Shown: piece by piece, positions 1 through 9,010 of the stretch
Layout: each line of letters begins with the position of its first letter
Numbering within the stretch: the first letter of the stretch is position 1
Source: Leifsonia sp. Leaf264
GTDB lineage: Bacteria > Actinomycetota > Actinomycetes > Actinomycetales > Microbacteriaceae
Length of the DNA stretch: 64,000 nt
Direction of reading: 5' to 3'
Assembly: GCF_001422325.1 (NCBI RefSeq)
Contig: NZ_LMMR01000006.1
Location: forward strand, 496,001-560,000
Translations under genes and position numbers: made by a program
Notes under the pieces: generated by a model
Seen by the model: the letters and a program-made list of their open reading frames with translations, nothing else
What the model was told of the DNA's origin: nothing
The model's database searches: none

Positions 1-134
1 CGGTGCGGGATGCGACAGGCGAGTACACGCTGGCGTGGTTCGGTGCAGCCGGCCTCTGCGTCGTCGCGGCCGTGGTGAGCATCTCGATCTCGCGGCGTCC
101 GCGGGAGCTCGCCGCGGCATCCGTGCCCGGCTGA
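1..134 (+). CDS. C-terminal end of a membrane transporter, probably MFS (partial)
   Basis: The window opens inside a reading frame (codons starting at base 3) that ends with TGA at 132-134. The 43 visible residues contain one hydrophobic segment (LAWFGAAGLCVVAAVVSISI) followed by a basic, short cytoplasmic tail. This is the usual look of the last membrane helix of a major facilitator transporter, but nothing substrate-specific is visible and the family call is inference from shape only. The 5' part lies outside the window. Confidence 0.5.
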   Translation, partial: VRDATGEYTLAWFGAAGLCVVAAVVSISISRRPRELAAASVPG

Positions 135-360
135 TCCCGGCATCCGGAATCGAGGAATGATCGCTTGACGACTCGGCGTCGTCGTGCGATTCTGAAAGGC
201 TGATCGGGCGCCGGAGACGCGCCCAGCGGCCGCGCACACCCACCCACCACAGCCATCGCCGGCAGCAGTGTCGGCGGGTGCGTGCAGACTGCGTCTGCGA
301 TCCCGTCTCCACCCCATCACCCCAGATGTCCCCTCCCTTCCACCACCATTCGGAGATCTG
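135..360. other. Intergenic stretch before the ABC exporter
   Basis: This 226-base gap separates the transporter tail from the ABC exporter pair. I see no coding frame with convincing codon use. A Shine-Dalgarno-like GGAGA lies at the 3' end, six bases before the ATG at 361. No clear terminator or operator is recognised. Confidence 0.5.
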
Positions 361-2094
361 ATGCTCGGAAAGCTCCTCGTCCGCTACCTGAAGCCGTATC
401 GCTGGGCCCTGCTCGGCGTGCTCGTCTTCCAGTTCATCGCGGCGCTCGCGTCGCTGTACCTGCCCACCCTCAACGCCCAGATCATCGACAAGGGCGTCGC
501 GACCGGCGACACCGGCTACATCTGGTCGACCGGCGTGATGATGCTCGGCATCTCGCTCGCGCAGATCGTCGCCTCGATCATCGCCACCTACTTCGCGGCA
601 CGAGCGGCCATGCAGGCCGGCCGCGACATCCGCGACAACATCTTCGAGAGGGTCAGCGGATTCTCCGAGCGCGAGGTCTCGCAGTTCGGCGCCGGTTCGC
701 TCATCACCCGCAACACGAACGACGTGCAGCAGGTGCAGATGCTCGCCATGATGGGCGCGACCATGCTCGTCTCGGCGCCGCTGCTCGCCATCGGCGGCGT
801 GATCATGGCCATCCGCCAGGACATCGGCCTCACCTGGATCATCGCCATCGCCGTGCCGGCACTGCTCATCGTCGCCGCCCTCATCATCAGCCGCATGGTG
901 CCCTTGTTCCGCACCTACCAGAAGCGCCTCGACGCCGTGAACCGCATCATGCGCGAGCAGCTCACCGGCATCCGCGTGGTGCGCGCCTTCGTGCGCGAGC
1001 CCATCGAGGAGGAGCGCTTCGCCACGGCGAACTACGACATCATGGTCGTCGGTCGCAAGGTCGGATCGCTGTTCGTCATCCTGTTCCCGCTCGCGATGCT
1101 GGTGCTCAACGTCACCGTCGTCGCCGTGATCTGGTTCGGCGCCATCCGTGTCGACAACGGCGACATCCAGATCGGCACCCTGTTCGCGTTCATGCAGTAC
1201 ATCATGCAGATCCTCATGGGCGTGCTCATGGCGAGCTTCATGACGATCATGATCCCCCGCGCCGCCGTGTCGGCCGATCGCATCGGCGAGGTGCTCGACA
1301 GCACCAGCACCCTGGTACGCCCGGCGAAGCCGACCACCACGTTCCCCCAGCCCGGCTCGGTGTCGTTCGACGGAGCCGGCTTCACCTACCCCGGTGCCGA
1401 GCAGCCCGTGCTCTCGGGCATCACGTTCCGCGCCGAGCCCGGCGAGACCGTGGCTGTCGTCGGATCCACCGGAGCCGGCAAGACCACGCTCGTCTCGCTC
1501 ATCCCGCGCCTCTTCGACGTCACGGCCGGCTCGGTGTCCGTCGGCGGCGTCGACGTGCGCCAGGCCGACCTCGACCTGCTGTGGAACGGCATCGGCCTCG
1601 TGCCGCAGCGTCCGTTCCTGTTCACCGGTACCATCGCGTCCAACCTGCGCTTCGGCCGTGAGGAGGCGACGGACGACGAGCTCTGGCGCGCCCTCGAGAT
1701 CGCCCAGGGTGCAGACTTCGTCGCCGAGATGGACGGCCAGCTCGAGGCCCGCATCTCCCAGGGCGGCACCAACGTCTCGGGCGGCCAGCGGCAACGCCTG
1801 GCCATCGCCCGGGCGATCGTGCACCAGCCCGACGTACTCGTGTTCGACGACTCGTTCTCGGCCCTCGACCTCACGACCGACGCGCGACTACGACAAGCAC
1901 TCTGGAGGGAGCTGCCACAGGTGACGAAGATCGTGGTCGCCCAGCGCATCTCGACCATCACCGATGCCGACCGCATCGTCGTCCTCGACGACGGACGGAT
2001 GGTGGGGGTCGGCACGCACGAGCAGTTGCTCGAGTCGAGCCAGACCTACCGCGAGATCGTCGAATCCCAGCTCGGAGTGGAGGCAGGCGCATGA
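361..2094 (+). CDS. ABC exporter half-transporter, degenerate-site subunit
   Basis: A 577-residue half-transporter of the multidrug or lipid exporter type: an N-terminal six-helix membrane domain (about 1-310) and a C-terminal ATPase domain. The ATPase shows Walker A GSTGAGKTTL, Q-loop VPQR and signature VSGGQRQRL. Walker B reads VLVFDDSFSALD, so the catalytic Glu is Asp, and the H-loop reads VVAQRIS, with Gln in place of His. These changes mark the non-hydrolysing site of heterodimeric exporters such as TM287/288. ATG 361 is chosen because GGAGA precedes it and the membrane domain starts there; an upstream in-frame extension to 268 is unlikely. It overlaps the next gene by ATGA, so the two are coupled and presumably form one heterodimer. 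The substrate cannot be read from sequence. Confidence 0.93.
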   Translation: MLGKLLVRYLKPYRWALLGVLVFQFIAALASLYLPTLNAQIIDKGVATGDTGYIWSTGVMMLGISLAQIVASIIATYFAARAAMQAGRDIRDNIFERVSGFSEREVSQFGAGSLITRNTNDVQQVQMLAMMGATMLVSAPLLAIGGVIMAIRQDIGLTWIIAIAVPALLIVAALIISRMVPLFRTYQKRLDAVNRIMREQLTGIRVVRAFVREPIEEERFATANYDIMVVGRKVGSLFVILFPLAMLVLNVTVVAVIWFGAIRVDNGDIQIGTLFAFMQYIMQILMGVLMASFMTIMIPRAAVSADRIGEVLDSTSTLVRPAKPTTTFPQPGSVSFDGAGFTYPGAEQPVLSGITFRAEPGETVAVVGSTGAGKTTLVSLIPRLFDVTAGSVSVGGVDVRQADLDLLWNGIGLVPQRPFLFTGTIASNLRFGREEATDDELWRALEIAQGADFVAEMDGQLEARISQGGTNVSGGQRQRLAIARAIVHQPDVLVFDDSFSALDLTTDARLRQALWRELPQVTKIVVAQRISTITDADRIVVLDDGRMVGVGTHEQLLESSQTYREIVESQLGVEAGA

Positions 2095-4142
2095 GCACCG
2101 GAACCACCAGCGCGATCTCCGCAGAGGAGCAACTCGAACTCGAACTCGCCGAGCAGGCGCGTCTCGCCTCAGGCGACTGGGACAGCGTCAAGCCCGGGAA
2201 GGCGGCGAACTTCGGCCAGAGTTTCCGCCGGCTCATCGGCCTGCTGAAGCCGCACCGCGTCGCCTTCATCTTCGTCTCGCTTCTCGGCGCCATCGGCGTG
2301 CTGCTCACCGTCGCGGCACCGAAGGTGCTCGGCGAGGCAACCAACATCATCTTCGAGGGCGTCGTCTCCGCGCAGTTGCCTGCAGGCGTGACCCAGGACC
2401 AGGTGGTCGCCGGCCTGCGCGCCGACGGTCAGACCGATCAGGCGAACATGATCGCCGCCATGAACATCACCCCGGGCGACGGCGTCGACTTCGTGCGCCT
2501 CAGCCAGGTGCTCATGTTCGCGCTCGCGCTCTATTTGGTGGCGTCAGTGCTCAGCTGGGTGCAGGGCTTCGTGATCAACATCATCATGATGCGCACCATG
2601 TACCGCCTGCGCGAGTCGGTCGAGGCGAAGATCAACCGCCTGCCGCTCAGCTATTTCGACAAGGTGCAGCGCGGCGAGCTCATCTCCCGCGTGACGAACG
2701 ACATCGACAACATCACGCAGACCATGCAGCAATCGCTGTCGACGGTGATCACGAGCGTGCTCACCGTGGTGGGCGTGCTGATCATGATGTTCTCGATCTC
2801 CTGGCAGCTCAGCATCGTCGCCCTCGTCTCGCTGCCGCTCATGGGAGTCATCTTCGGGGTCATCGGCCCGAAGTCGCAGAAGGCGTTCGGCATCCAGTGG
2901 CGCAAGGTCGGACGCCTCAACGCCCGCGTCGAGGAGTCCTTCTCCGGTCACGCACTCGTCAAGGTGTTCGGCCGCGAGGAAGACGCCATGGCGAAGTTCA
3001 AGGCCGAGAACGAGGAGCTCTACCAGGCCTCGTTCAAGGCGCAGTTCCTGTCGGGCATGATCATGCCGGGCATGATGTTCATCGGAAACCTCACCTACGT
3101 CGGCATCGCCGTTCTCGGCGGGCTCATGGTGGCCAGCGGCCAGCTGCGCCTCGGCGACGTGCAGGCGTTCATCCAGTACTCGCAGCAGTTCACCCAGCCG
3201 CTCTCCGAGCTCGGCGGCATGGCCGCCGTGGTGCAGTCGGGAACGGCGTCGGCCGAGCGCGTCTTCGAGCTGCTCGACGAGGAGGAGCAGCAGCCCGACG
3301 GTGCGGATGCGCCGGTGCCGGCGGACGGCGACGGCACGATCTCCTTCGAGAACGTCGCCTTCTCCTACACGCCTGACCGGCCGCTCATCCGTGACCTGTC
3401 GTTCAGCGTGAAGCCCGGCCAGACGGTGGCCATCGTCGGACCGACCGGTGCCGGCAAGACCACGCTGGTGAACCTGATCATGAGGTTCTACGAGCTGAAC
3501 GGCGGCCGCATCCTCATCGACGGCCAGGACATCGCCGAGCTGCGCCGCCACGACGTGCGCTCCCGCACGGGCATGGTGCTGCAGGACCCGTGGCTGTTCG
3601 CGGGCACCATCCGCGAGAACATCCGGTACGGGCGCCAGAACGCGACGGACGACGACATCGTGGCCGCCGCCAAGGCGACCTACGTCGACAGGTTCGTGCA
3701 TTCCCTGCCCGACGGCTACGACACCGTGCTCGACGAGGACGCGTCCAACGTCTCGGCCGGTGAGAAGCAGCTCATCACGATCGCCCGGGCGTTCGTGTCG
3801 GATCCCTCCGTGCTCATCCTCGACGAGGCCACCTCGTCGGTCGACACCCGCACCGAGCTGCTGCTTCAGCACGCCATGGCCGCGCTCCGCAACGGTCGCA
3901 CCTCGTTCGTGATCGCGCACCGCCTGTCCACCATCCGCGACGCCGACCTCATCCTCGTGATGGAGCACGGCGACATCGTGGAGCAGGGCTCGCACGAGGA
4001 GCTCATCACGCGGGAGGGCGCCTACTTCCGGCTGTACAACTCGCAGTTCCAGGGCGCGACCGACATCGATGCCGAACTCGCCGCCGTCACAGGCTCGGTA
4101 TCAGCGGCATCCGAGACGGGATCGGTGCCGGAGAACGCCTGA
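2091..4142 (+). CDS. ABC exporter half-transporter, catalytic-site subunit
   Basis: A 683-residue partner of the preceding exporter half. It has a hydrophilic N-terminal extension of about 45 residues, a six-helix membrane domain with a large insert after the first helix pair (about 80-130), and an ATPase domain. The ATPase shows Walker A GPTGAGKTTL, canonical Walker B VLILDEATSSVD and H-loop VIAHRLST, so this subunit supplies the intact catalytic Glu and His. The signature is the variant VSAGEKQ. The start overlaps the upstream stop as ATGA and a GGAGG lies just before it. The C-terminal tail is acidic and Ser/Ala-rich. A strong inverted repeat follows the stop. A heterodimeric efflux pump is the best call; the substrate is unknown. 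Confidence 0.94.
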   Translation: MSTGTTSAISAEEQLELELAEQARLASGDWDSVKPGKAANFGQSFRRLIGLLKPHRVAFIFVSLLGAIGVLLTVAAPKVLGEATNIIFEGVVSAQLPAGVTQDQVVAGLRADGQTDQANMIAAMNITPGDGVDFVRLSQVLMFALALYLVASVLSWVQGFVINIIMMRTMYRLRESVEAKINRLPLSYFDKVQRGELISRVTNDIDNITQTMQQSLSTVITSVLTVVGVLIMMFSISWQLSIVALVSLPLMGVIFGVIGPKSQKAFGIQWRKVGRLNARVEESFSGHALVKVFGREEDAMAKFKAENEELYQASFKAQFLSGMIMPGMMFIGNLTYVGIAVLGGLMVASGQLRLGDVQAFIQYSQQFTQPLSELGGMAAVVQSGTASAERVFELLDEEEQQPDGADAPVPADGDGTISFENVAFSYTPDRPLIRDLSFSVKPGQTVAIVGPTGAGKTTLVNLIMRFYELNGGRILIDGQDIAELRRHDVRSRTGMVLQDPWLFAGTIRENIRYGRQNATDDDIVAAAKATYVDRFVHSLPDGYDTVLDEDASNVSAGEKQLITIARAFVSDPSVLILDEATSSVDTRTELLLQHAMAALRNGRTSFVIAHRLSTIRDADLILVMEHGDIVEQGSHEELITREGAYFRLYNSQFQGATDIDAELAAVTGSVSAASETGSVPENA

Positions 4143-4145
4143 CGC

Positions 4146-4207
4146 ATCGAGTTGCCAGTTCCGAGGGGTGGGCGGCATCCGCCACCCCTTCGAGCTGGCA
4201 ACTCGAT
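4146..4207. repeat. Palindromic element, diverged copy (58-base family), probable terminator
   Basis: Perfect 13-base outer arms ATCGAGTTGCCAG / CTGGCAACTCGAT enclose a second, inner inverted repeat (GGGGTGG...CCACCCC). It starts four bases after the ABC exporter stop, so it can act as a transcription terminator. The outer arm matches GAGTTGCC of the elements at 46.5, 48.0 and 56.9 kb, but the inner arm differs (CAGTTCC versus CACTTCC). Confidence 0.7.
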
Positions 4208-4269
4208 CAGGCGAGAGAATTCACCAGACCGCCCTGTCGCCGCGGGTGGGTGCGCGTCAGACTCGTGCC

Positions 4270-4482
4270 ATGCGAGCACGTGACGAACGGATGCCGCCAG
4301 CGGCCTCGGCGGCCAGGGTGATCGGTACTGCCACCGTCATCGTGGCCATCGCCATCGCGTTGACCGGCACGGTCATCTACCTCACCGGCTACGAGGTGGC
4401 CTTCATCCTCATCATCGTCGCCGTCGCCGTCGCCGTCCTCGTGACGGGTATCGGAATCCTCACCCTCGGTGACGACAGGTGA
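4270..4482 (+). CDS. Small two-helix membrane protein
   Basis: A 70-residue protein with a short basic N-terminus and two hydrophobic segments (about residues 14-35 and 43-65), ending in an acidic tail. I do not recognise a family. A CAGACT hexamer lies six bases before the ATG, matching the spacing of leaderless promoters elsewhere in the window. It overlaps the next membrane protein gene if that one starts at its GTG, suggesting a two-gene transcript. A later Met at residue 8 is an alternative start. Confidence 0.55.
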   Translation: MRARDERMPPAASAARVIGTATVIVAIAIALTGTVIYLTGYEVAFILIIVAVAVAVLVTGIGILTLGDDR

Positions 4483-5185
4483 TGGCGAGCGGGTCGCCAT
4501 GCGAGTGACCGAGGAGACGGCTCCAGCACCGTGGGCCCCGACCGCCATCCTCCTCGTGGTCGCCGGCACCGCCCTCATCCTCGCCGCCGGCATCAGGTGG
4601 CAGCCGTGCGTCGTCGACCTCGACTCCCTGGCATGCGTCGCGGCGCAGGACCACCTGCGCGACTACGGAATCGTCAGCGCACCGTTCGAGCCGATCCTCG
4701 GCGCCGTCGTGCTCGCAGCCCTCGCCTCGTTCGTGATGGCGGGCTTCTGGCTGCTGTGGGCGTCCTGGGCCGCGGCGTCGCGCACGGCCATGGTCGCCTG
4801 CCTCGTCGCCGCGGCATCGGCCGTCGTCGTCGGCACCGGCCAGCTTCTGGCCGCCGTGACGGATGCCGCCCTCGGCGTGCTCGAGTGGGTTCCGGCCTCA
4901 GTTCTCGGTCTCATCGCCGTCCTGGCGCCGATCGTCGCGTCGATCGCCCTGCTCGTGCTCTCGCCGTCACGACGCGGCCGCCTGGCCTGGACCGTTCTCA
5001 TCGTCGGGTCGTTCCTCGGCAGCCAGATCGCCGAGTTCGTGCTCCTGTCGAACCTGTTCCTCGCGTCGCACGACTCCCCGATCGGCACGGGATTCCTGCC
5101 CGGCGGCGTTCTCGTGATCAGCGGATGCCTGTTCGTCATCGCCGCGACTAAGCGCGCCGGAGCCCCGTTGTCAACCCTCCCCTGA
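4469..5185 (+). CDS. Multi-pass membrane protein of unknown function
   Basis: A 238-residue protein with about six hydrophobic segments. After the first helix comes a loop with two Cys (QPCVVD, LACVAA) facing outside, so a disulfide is possible. GTG 4469 overlaps the upstream small membrane gene; ATG 4499 is an equally reasonable start and would leave a 16-base gap. No recognised domain. Expression with the preceding gene is inferred from spacing only. Confidence 0.6.
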   Translation: MTTGDGERVAMRVTEETAPAPWAPTAILLVVAGTALILAAGIRWQPCVVDLDSLACVAAQDHLRDYGIVSAPFEPILGAVVLAALASFVMAGFWLLWASWAAASRTAMVACLVAAASAVVVGTGQLLAAVTDAALGVLEWVPASVLGLIAVLAPIVASIALLVLSPSRRGRLAWTVLIVGSFLGSQIAEFVLLSNLFLASHDSPIGTGFLPGGVLVISGCLFVIAATKRAGAPLSTLP

Positions 5186-5386
5186 GTTGAGGCCGGCACA
5201 CGCCCGCGGGCATACGATGAATGCCGTGGAGAGGGCGGCTCCCGTGCGAGCCGAGGACCTGATGATGCCGAAGAAGCCGTCTGCAGTCCGTACGAATCTC
5301 CGCTCAGCCACGTCGACGCATCCGCGGTGCGCAGCTGACACGAGCACGCCCAGACGAGCGCGCCGGAACGATTGAAGGGGAGAGTC

Positions 5387-6877
5387 GTGACGACTTCCAA
5401 TGAGGGTGCCAAGTCGACGGAGACGAGCGGCAAGGCCCCGACCGGCAAGTATCGGCGCAGGGCGATAGGCCTCGCGGTCTCGGCCGCCGTCGGCGGGTTC
5501 CTGTTCGGCTTCGACTCGTCGGTCATCAACGGCGCCGTCGACTCGATCCAGCAGGACTTCGGACTCAACGACGTCATCACGGGCTTCGTGGTGGCCGTCG
5601 CGCTTCTCGGCTGTGCTCTCGGCGCCTACATCGCAGGCACGCTCGCCGACCGCTGGGGCCGACTCAAGGTCATGCTCCTCGGTGCCGTGCTGTTCTTCAT
5701 CAGCTCGATCGGCGCCGGCCTCGCCTTCTCCGTCTGGGACCTCGGCATCTGGCGCGTCATCGGCGGTCTCGGCATCGGCATCGCCTCCGTCGTCGCTCCG
5801 GCCTACATCGCGGAGATCGCGCCCCGCCAGATCCGTGGTGGCCTCGCCTCGCTGCAGCAGCTCGCCATCACCATCGGTATCTTCGCCGCCCTGCTGTCGG
5901 ACGCCCTGCTCGCCGGCGTCGCCGGCGGAGCCGACGACGTGCTCTGGTTCGGCCTCGAGGCCTGGCGCTGGATGTTCCTCGTCGGCGCCATCCCGGCCAT
6001 CGTCTACGGCGTGATCGCCCTGCGGCTGCCGGAATCACCGCGCTACCTGCTCACCAAGGGACGCACCGACGAGGCTCGCGACATCTTCGCCACCCTGGTC
6101 GAGGCCGACGACCTCGACCGCGCCGTCGAGGACATCCAGAAGGCCATCGACGAGGACAAGGAGGGCGAGAAGGCCACCCTGCGCGGCAAGGCCTTCGGCC
6201 TGAAGCCCATCGTCTGGATCGGCCTGACGCTGTCGATCTTCCAGCAGTTCGTCGGCATCAACGTGATCTTCTACTACTCGACCACGCTCTGGAAGGCCGT
6301 CGGATTCGCCGAGTCCGACTCGCTGCTCATCAGCGTCATCACCTCGGTCACCAACGTCGCCGTCACCGTCGTCGCCATCCTCCTGGTCGACCGCCTCGGC
6401 CGCCGCCCGATCCTCCTCGCCGGCTCCGCCGGCATGTTCATCTCGCTCGGCGCAATGGCGTTGGCGTTCTCGTTCGCCGTCACCGGGTCCGATGGCGAAG
6501 TCTCGCTGCCTGACGCCTGGGGGCCCATCGCGCTCGTCGCCGCCAACATCTTCGTGATCTCCTTCGGGGCGTCCTGGGGCCCCATCGTGTGGGTGCTGCT
6601 CGGCGAGATCTTCCCGAGCCGCATCCGTGGCAAGGCCCTCGGCCTCGCGGCGGCAGCGCAGTGGATCGCGAACTTCCTCATCACGGTGTCGTTCCCGGCA
6701 CTGGCGGCGTTCTCGCTCACCTTCACCTACGGCATGTACGCGGCCTTCGCGCTGCTCTCGGGCATCTTCGTGTTCTTCAAGATCCCCGAGACCCGGGGGA
6801 TGGCGCTCGAGGAGGCCGAGGTCACCTTCGCCGCGAAGCCCAAGCGTGGACGGGACGCCGTCGGCGCCAAGCTGTGA
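5387..6877 (+). CDS. Sugar porter family MFS transporter
   Basis: A 496-residue, 12-helix sugar:proton symporter or facilitator. Family motifs seen in order are GFLFGFDSSVI in helix 1, DRWGRLK between helices 2 and 3, PESPRYL after helix 6, QQFVGINVIFYYS in helix 7, DRLGRRP between helices 8 and 9, WVLLGEIFPSRIRG before the last helices, and PETRG at the end. These are hallmarks of the glucose/xylose/inositol porter group. GTG 5387 is preferred over TTG 5372 because AAGGGGAG lies just before it. The gene stands alone and is followed by an inverted repeat. The precise sugar is not determinable here. Confidence 0.93.
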   Translation: MTTSNEGAKSTETSGKAPTGKYRRRAIGLAVSAAVGGFLFGFDSSVINGAVDSIQQDFGLNDVITGFVVAVALLGCALGAYIAGTLADRWGRLKVMLLGAVLFFISSIGAGLAFSVWDLGIWRVIGGLGIGIASVVAPAYIAEIAPRQIRGGLASLQQLAITIGIFAALLSDALLAGVAGGADDVLWFGLEAWRWMFLVGAIPAIVYGVIALRLPESPRYLLTKGRTDEARDIFATLVEADDLDRAVEDIQKAIDEDKEGEKATLRGKAFGLKPIVWIGLTLSIFQQFVGINVIFYYSTTLWKAVGFAESDSLLISVITSVTNVAVTVVAILLVDRLGRRPILLAGSAGMFISLGAMALAFSFAVTGSDGEVSLPDAWGPIALVAANIFVISFGASWGPIVWVLLGEIFPSRIRGKALGLAAAAQWIANFLITVSFPALAAFSLTFTYGMYAAFALLSGIFVFFKIPETRGMALEEAEVTFAAKPKRGRDAVGAKL

Positions 6878-6882
6878 TCTGC

Positions 6883-6922
6883 GCGTCGGGCGCGAGCGAT
6901 TGACCGCGATCGCGCCCGACGC
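6883..6922. terminator. Hairpin after the sugar porter
   Basis: Twelve-base perfect arms GCGTCGGGCGCG / CGCGCCCGACGC with a 16-base loop, beginning five bases after the sugar porter stop. There is no T-run. High-GC actinobacteria often use such hairpins without a U-tail. Confidence 0.6.
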
Positions 6923-7014
6923 CCCCGACGCATCCGTCGTCGACGCGCCCGGCATGCAGTGGGCACTCAGCTCCCGTTCACTTTCGGGCACCGGTCGACT
7001 GCCATGATCGACCG

Positions 7015-7941
7015 ATGACCCGCCGCACCCGCCGCCGCCGAGCGCGCGGAGCATCCGTGCTGGTCTGGGGCCTGCTGCTCACGGCACTGCTGGCGTTCCA
7101 CCGCGTGCTGCCCGGGTTCGCCGGCGCGCTGTCCCTCATCGAGGCCGCCTTCCCCTGGCTCGGGCTGCTCGTGCTGGCCCTGCTCGTCTCGGCGATCATC
7201 GTGCGCACGCCGGCCGCGTTCATCGGCGCCGGCGCAGCGGCCCTGGCCTGGTGCATCGTCGTTCTGCCGGCCGCCCTGCCCGTTCCGGCCATTGCTGCGA
7301 CAGCCGAGACGACCACTGTGGTCAGCGAGAACCTCGAAGCCGGGAACGGGGATGCCGCCGCGATGGTGGCGGCGCTGGCGGATGACGAACCCGACGTGAT
7401 CGTGCTGCAGGAGCTCAGTGCCGACATCCGCGACACCGTCGCCGACGCGCTCGCGGAGAGGTACCCCTACTCCTTCGTGGCCGGCACCGTCGGCGTGTGG
7501 AGCACGACCGAACTCTCGAACGGCCAGCGGCTCGACCTCGGACTCGGCTGGAAGCGGGCACTCAGCGTCGACGTCGAGACGCCGCAGGGCGCGACCCGCC
7601 TGTTCGCCGTTCATCTCGCGTCGTTCCGTCCCGGCGAGCACGAGGATCGCGACGGCATGCTCGAGAGTCTCGCCACGACTCTCGCCGCCGACGACTCGAA
7701 GCGGCTCGTCGTGATCGGCGACTTCAACACCTCGACCGACGACCACAAGCTCGTTCCCGTGACGGATGAGGCGGCGCTGGTCCGAACCGATACGGCCGGT
7801 TTCCCGTTCACATGGTCGGCCGGCATTCCGCTCGTGGCGCTCGACCACGCGATGGCCCGCGGCATCGGCGCGGCATCCGTTCACGTGCTCCCGGCCAACG
7901 GATCGGATCATCGCCCCATCGCCCTCACCATCGGGCGCTGA
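7015..7941 (+). CDS. Membrane-anchored endonuclease/exonuclease/phosphatase family protein
   Basis: A 308-residue protein. An Arg-rich N-terminus and three hydrophobic segments (about 15-95) anchor a C-terminal EEP domain. Seen are VVSENLEAGN, the metal-binding Glu in VIVLQELS, GDFNTS, LDHAM and the terminal GSDHRPI, which together make the Mg-dependent phosphodiesterase core. Family members of this architecture are often of unknown substrate (nucleic acid, phospholipid or phosphoinositide-like). The catalytic part should face outside if the membrane topology is odd. A CATGAT hexamer six bases before the ATG suggests a leaderless transcript. The stop codon lies in a 12-base tandem triplication. 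Confidence 0.85.
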   Translation: MTRRTRRRRARGASVLVWGLLLTALLAFHRVLPGFAGALSLIEAAFPWLGLLVLALLVSAIIVRTPAAFIGAGAAALAWCIVVLPAALPVPAIAATAETTTVVSENLEAGNGDAAAMVAALADDEPDVIVLQELSADIRDTVADALAERYPYSFVAGTVGVWSTTELSNGQRLDLGLGWKRALSVDVETPQGATRLFAVHLASFRPGEHEDRDGMLESLATTLAADDSKRLVVIGDFNTSTDDHKLVPVTDEAALVRTDTAGFPFTWSAGIPLVALDHAMARGIGAASVHVLPANGSDHRPIALTIGR

Positions 7942-7966
7942 GTCGGGCGCTGAGTCGGGCGCTGAG
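7931..7966. repeat. Three perfect tandem copies of a 12-base unit over a stop codon
   Basis: The unit TCGGGCGCTGAG occurs three times without mismatch. The TGA of the first copy is the stop of the EEP-family gene. Because the unit is a multiple of three, in-frame TGA recurs in each copy. Confidence 0.9.
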
Positions 7967-8109
7967 CTCAGGCGTTGGATCGGGCGTCGCCCGTCGCCCA
8001 CCGCGCGTCGGGTACTGCTGGCGGGCAGCCGTGCATTCACCGTGCAGACCACCCCTGAACGAGGGACGCACCGTACGCTGGATGAGGATCCATCCGATGG
8101 GGGAACAGC

Positions 8110-8946
8110 ATGGCACCGCAGACTCAGCAACCGGCGACGGGCGGCGACTACGCCCGCATGATCGTGGTGGCGGTGAGCGCCGTCCTGGCCGTGGTCGGCT
8201 CGTTCATAGGCTCGGGCGCGGCCGGAGGCACGCCGATCCAGGATGCTGCCGGCGGCGCCTTGGCCGCTGACGCCACCCTGATCGCGCCGGGCAGCGGCGC
8301 CTTCTCCATCTGGAGCGTCATCTACGTCGGCCTGCTCGCCTACGCGGTCTGGCAGTTCTTCCCGGGTCAGCGCACGGCGGAGCGCCACCGCGCCCTCGGC
8401 TACTGGGTCGCGGCGTCGCTGATCCTCAACGCGGCGTGGATCCTCAGCATCCAGTTCGACCAGCTCTGGCTGAGCGTGCCGGTCATCGTGGTCCTGCTGC
8501 TGGTCCTCATCCGCGCCTTCCTCATCACCCGCCGCCTCCGCACCGATGGGACCATCGACGCCATCATCACCGACGGCACGATCGGCCTCTACCTCGGCTG
8601 GGTCATCATCGCGACGGTGGCGAACATCACGGCCGTGCTCGTGGAGGCCGGATTCGAGGGCTTCGGCATCGATCCCGACATCTGGGGCGTCATCGTCATC
8701 GTCATCGCCGGACTCATCGGAATCGGCCTGGCACTGTTCGGAGAGGGGCGACTCGCGCCGACGGCATCACTCTGCTGGGGCATCGGCTGGGTCGCCGTCG
8801 CCCGCCTCACGGGCGACCCGCTCTCCACGCCGACCGCCGTCACGGCGATCGCCGCCGTCGTCGCCATCGTGATCGTGACGATCGTCGCGCGGCTGCGGGC
8901 CACTACGGAAGATCCGGACAGGGTGCCGGCAGCCTCGGCGGCCTAG
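8110..8946 (+). CDS. TspO/MBR-related tryptophan-rich membrane protein
   Basis: A 278-residue multi-pass protein with about seven hydrophobic segments. Conserved-looking features are FSIWSVIYVGLLAYAVWQ in the second helix pair and LNAAWILSIQFDQLW, which resemble the Trp/Asn-containing helices of TspO/MBR proteins. It is longer than the five-helix, 160-residue TspO proper, so a distant relative is the safest call. The role (tetrapyrrole or lipid binding in the core family) is not established for these long versions. GGGGGA precedes the ATG. It converges on the MFS exporter gene. Confidence 0.65.
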   Translation: MAPQTQQPATGGDYARMIVVAVSAVLAVVGSFIGSGAAGGTPIQDAAGGALAADATLIAPGSGAFSIWSVIYVGLLAYAVWQFFPGQRTAERHRALGYWVAASLILNAAWILSIQFDQLWLSVPVIVVLLLVLIRAFLITRRLRTDGTIDAIITDGTIGLYLGWVIIATVANITAVLVEAGFEGFGIDPDIWGVIVIVIAGLIGIGLALFGEGRLAPTASLCWGIGWVAVARLTGDPLSTPTAVTAIAAVVAIVIVTIVARLRATTEDPDRVPAASAA

Positions 8947-9010
8947 TCCGCCCTGCCGCTGCCGGCGGGGGTGCCCGCCGCGTTGACCGGGTCCGGCGGC
9001 CGGCCGGGCC

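Noticed and set aside
5187-5375. 62-codon frame before the sugar porter
   Set aside because: Arg/Thr/Ser-rich without helix or motif, overlaps the sugar porter ribosome site, no promoter box at its start.
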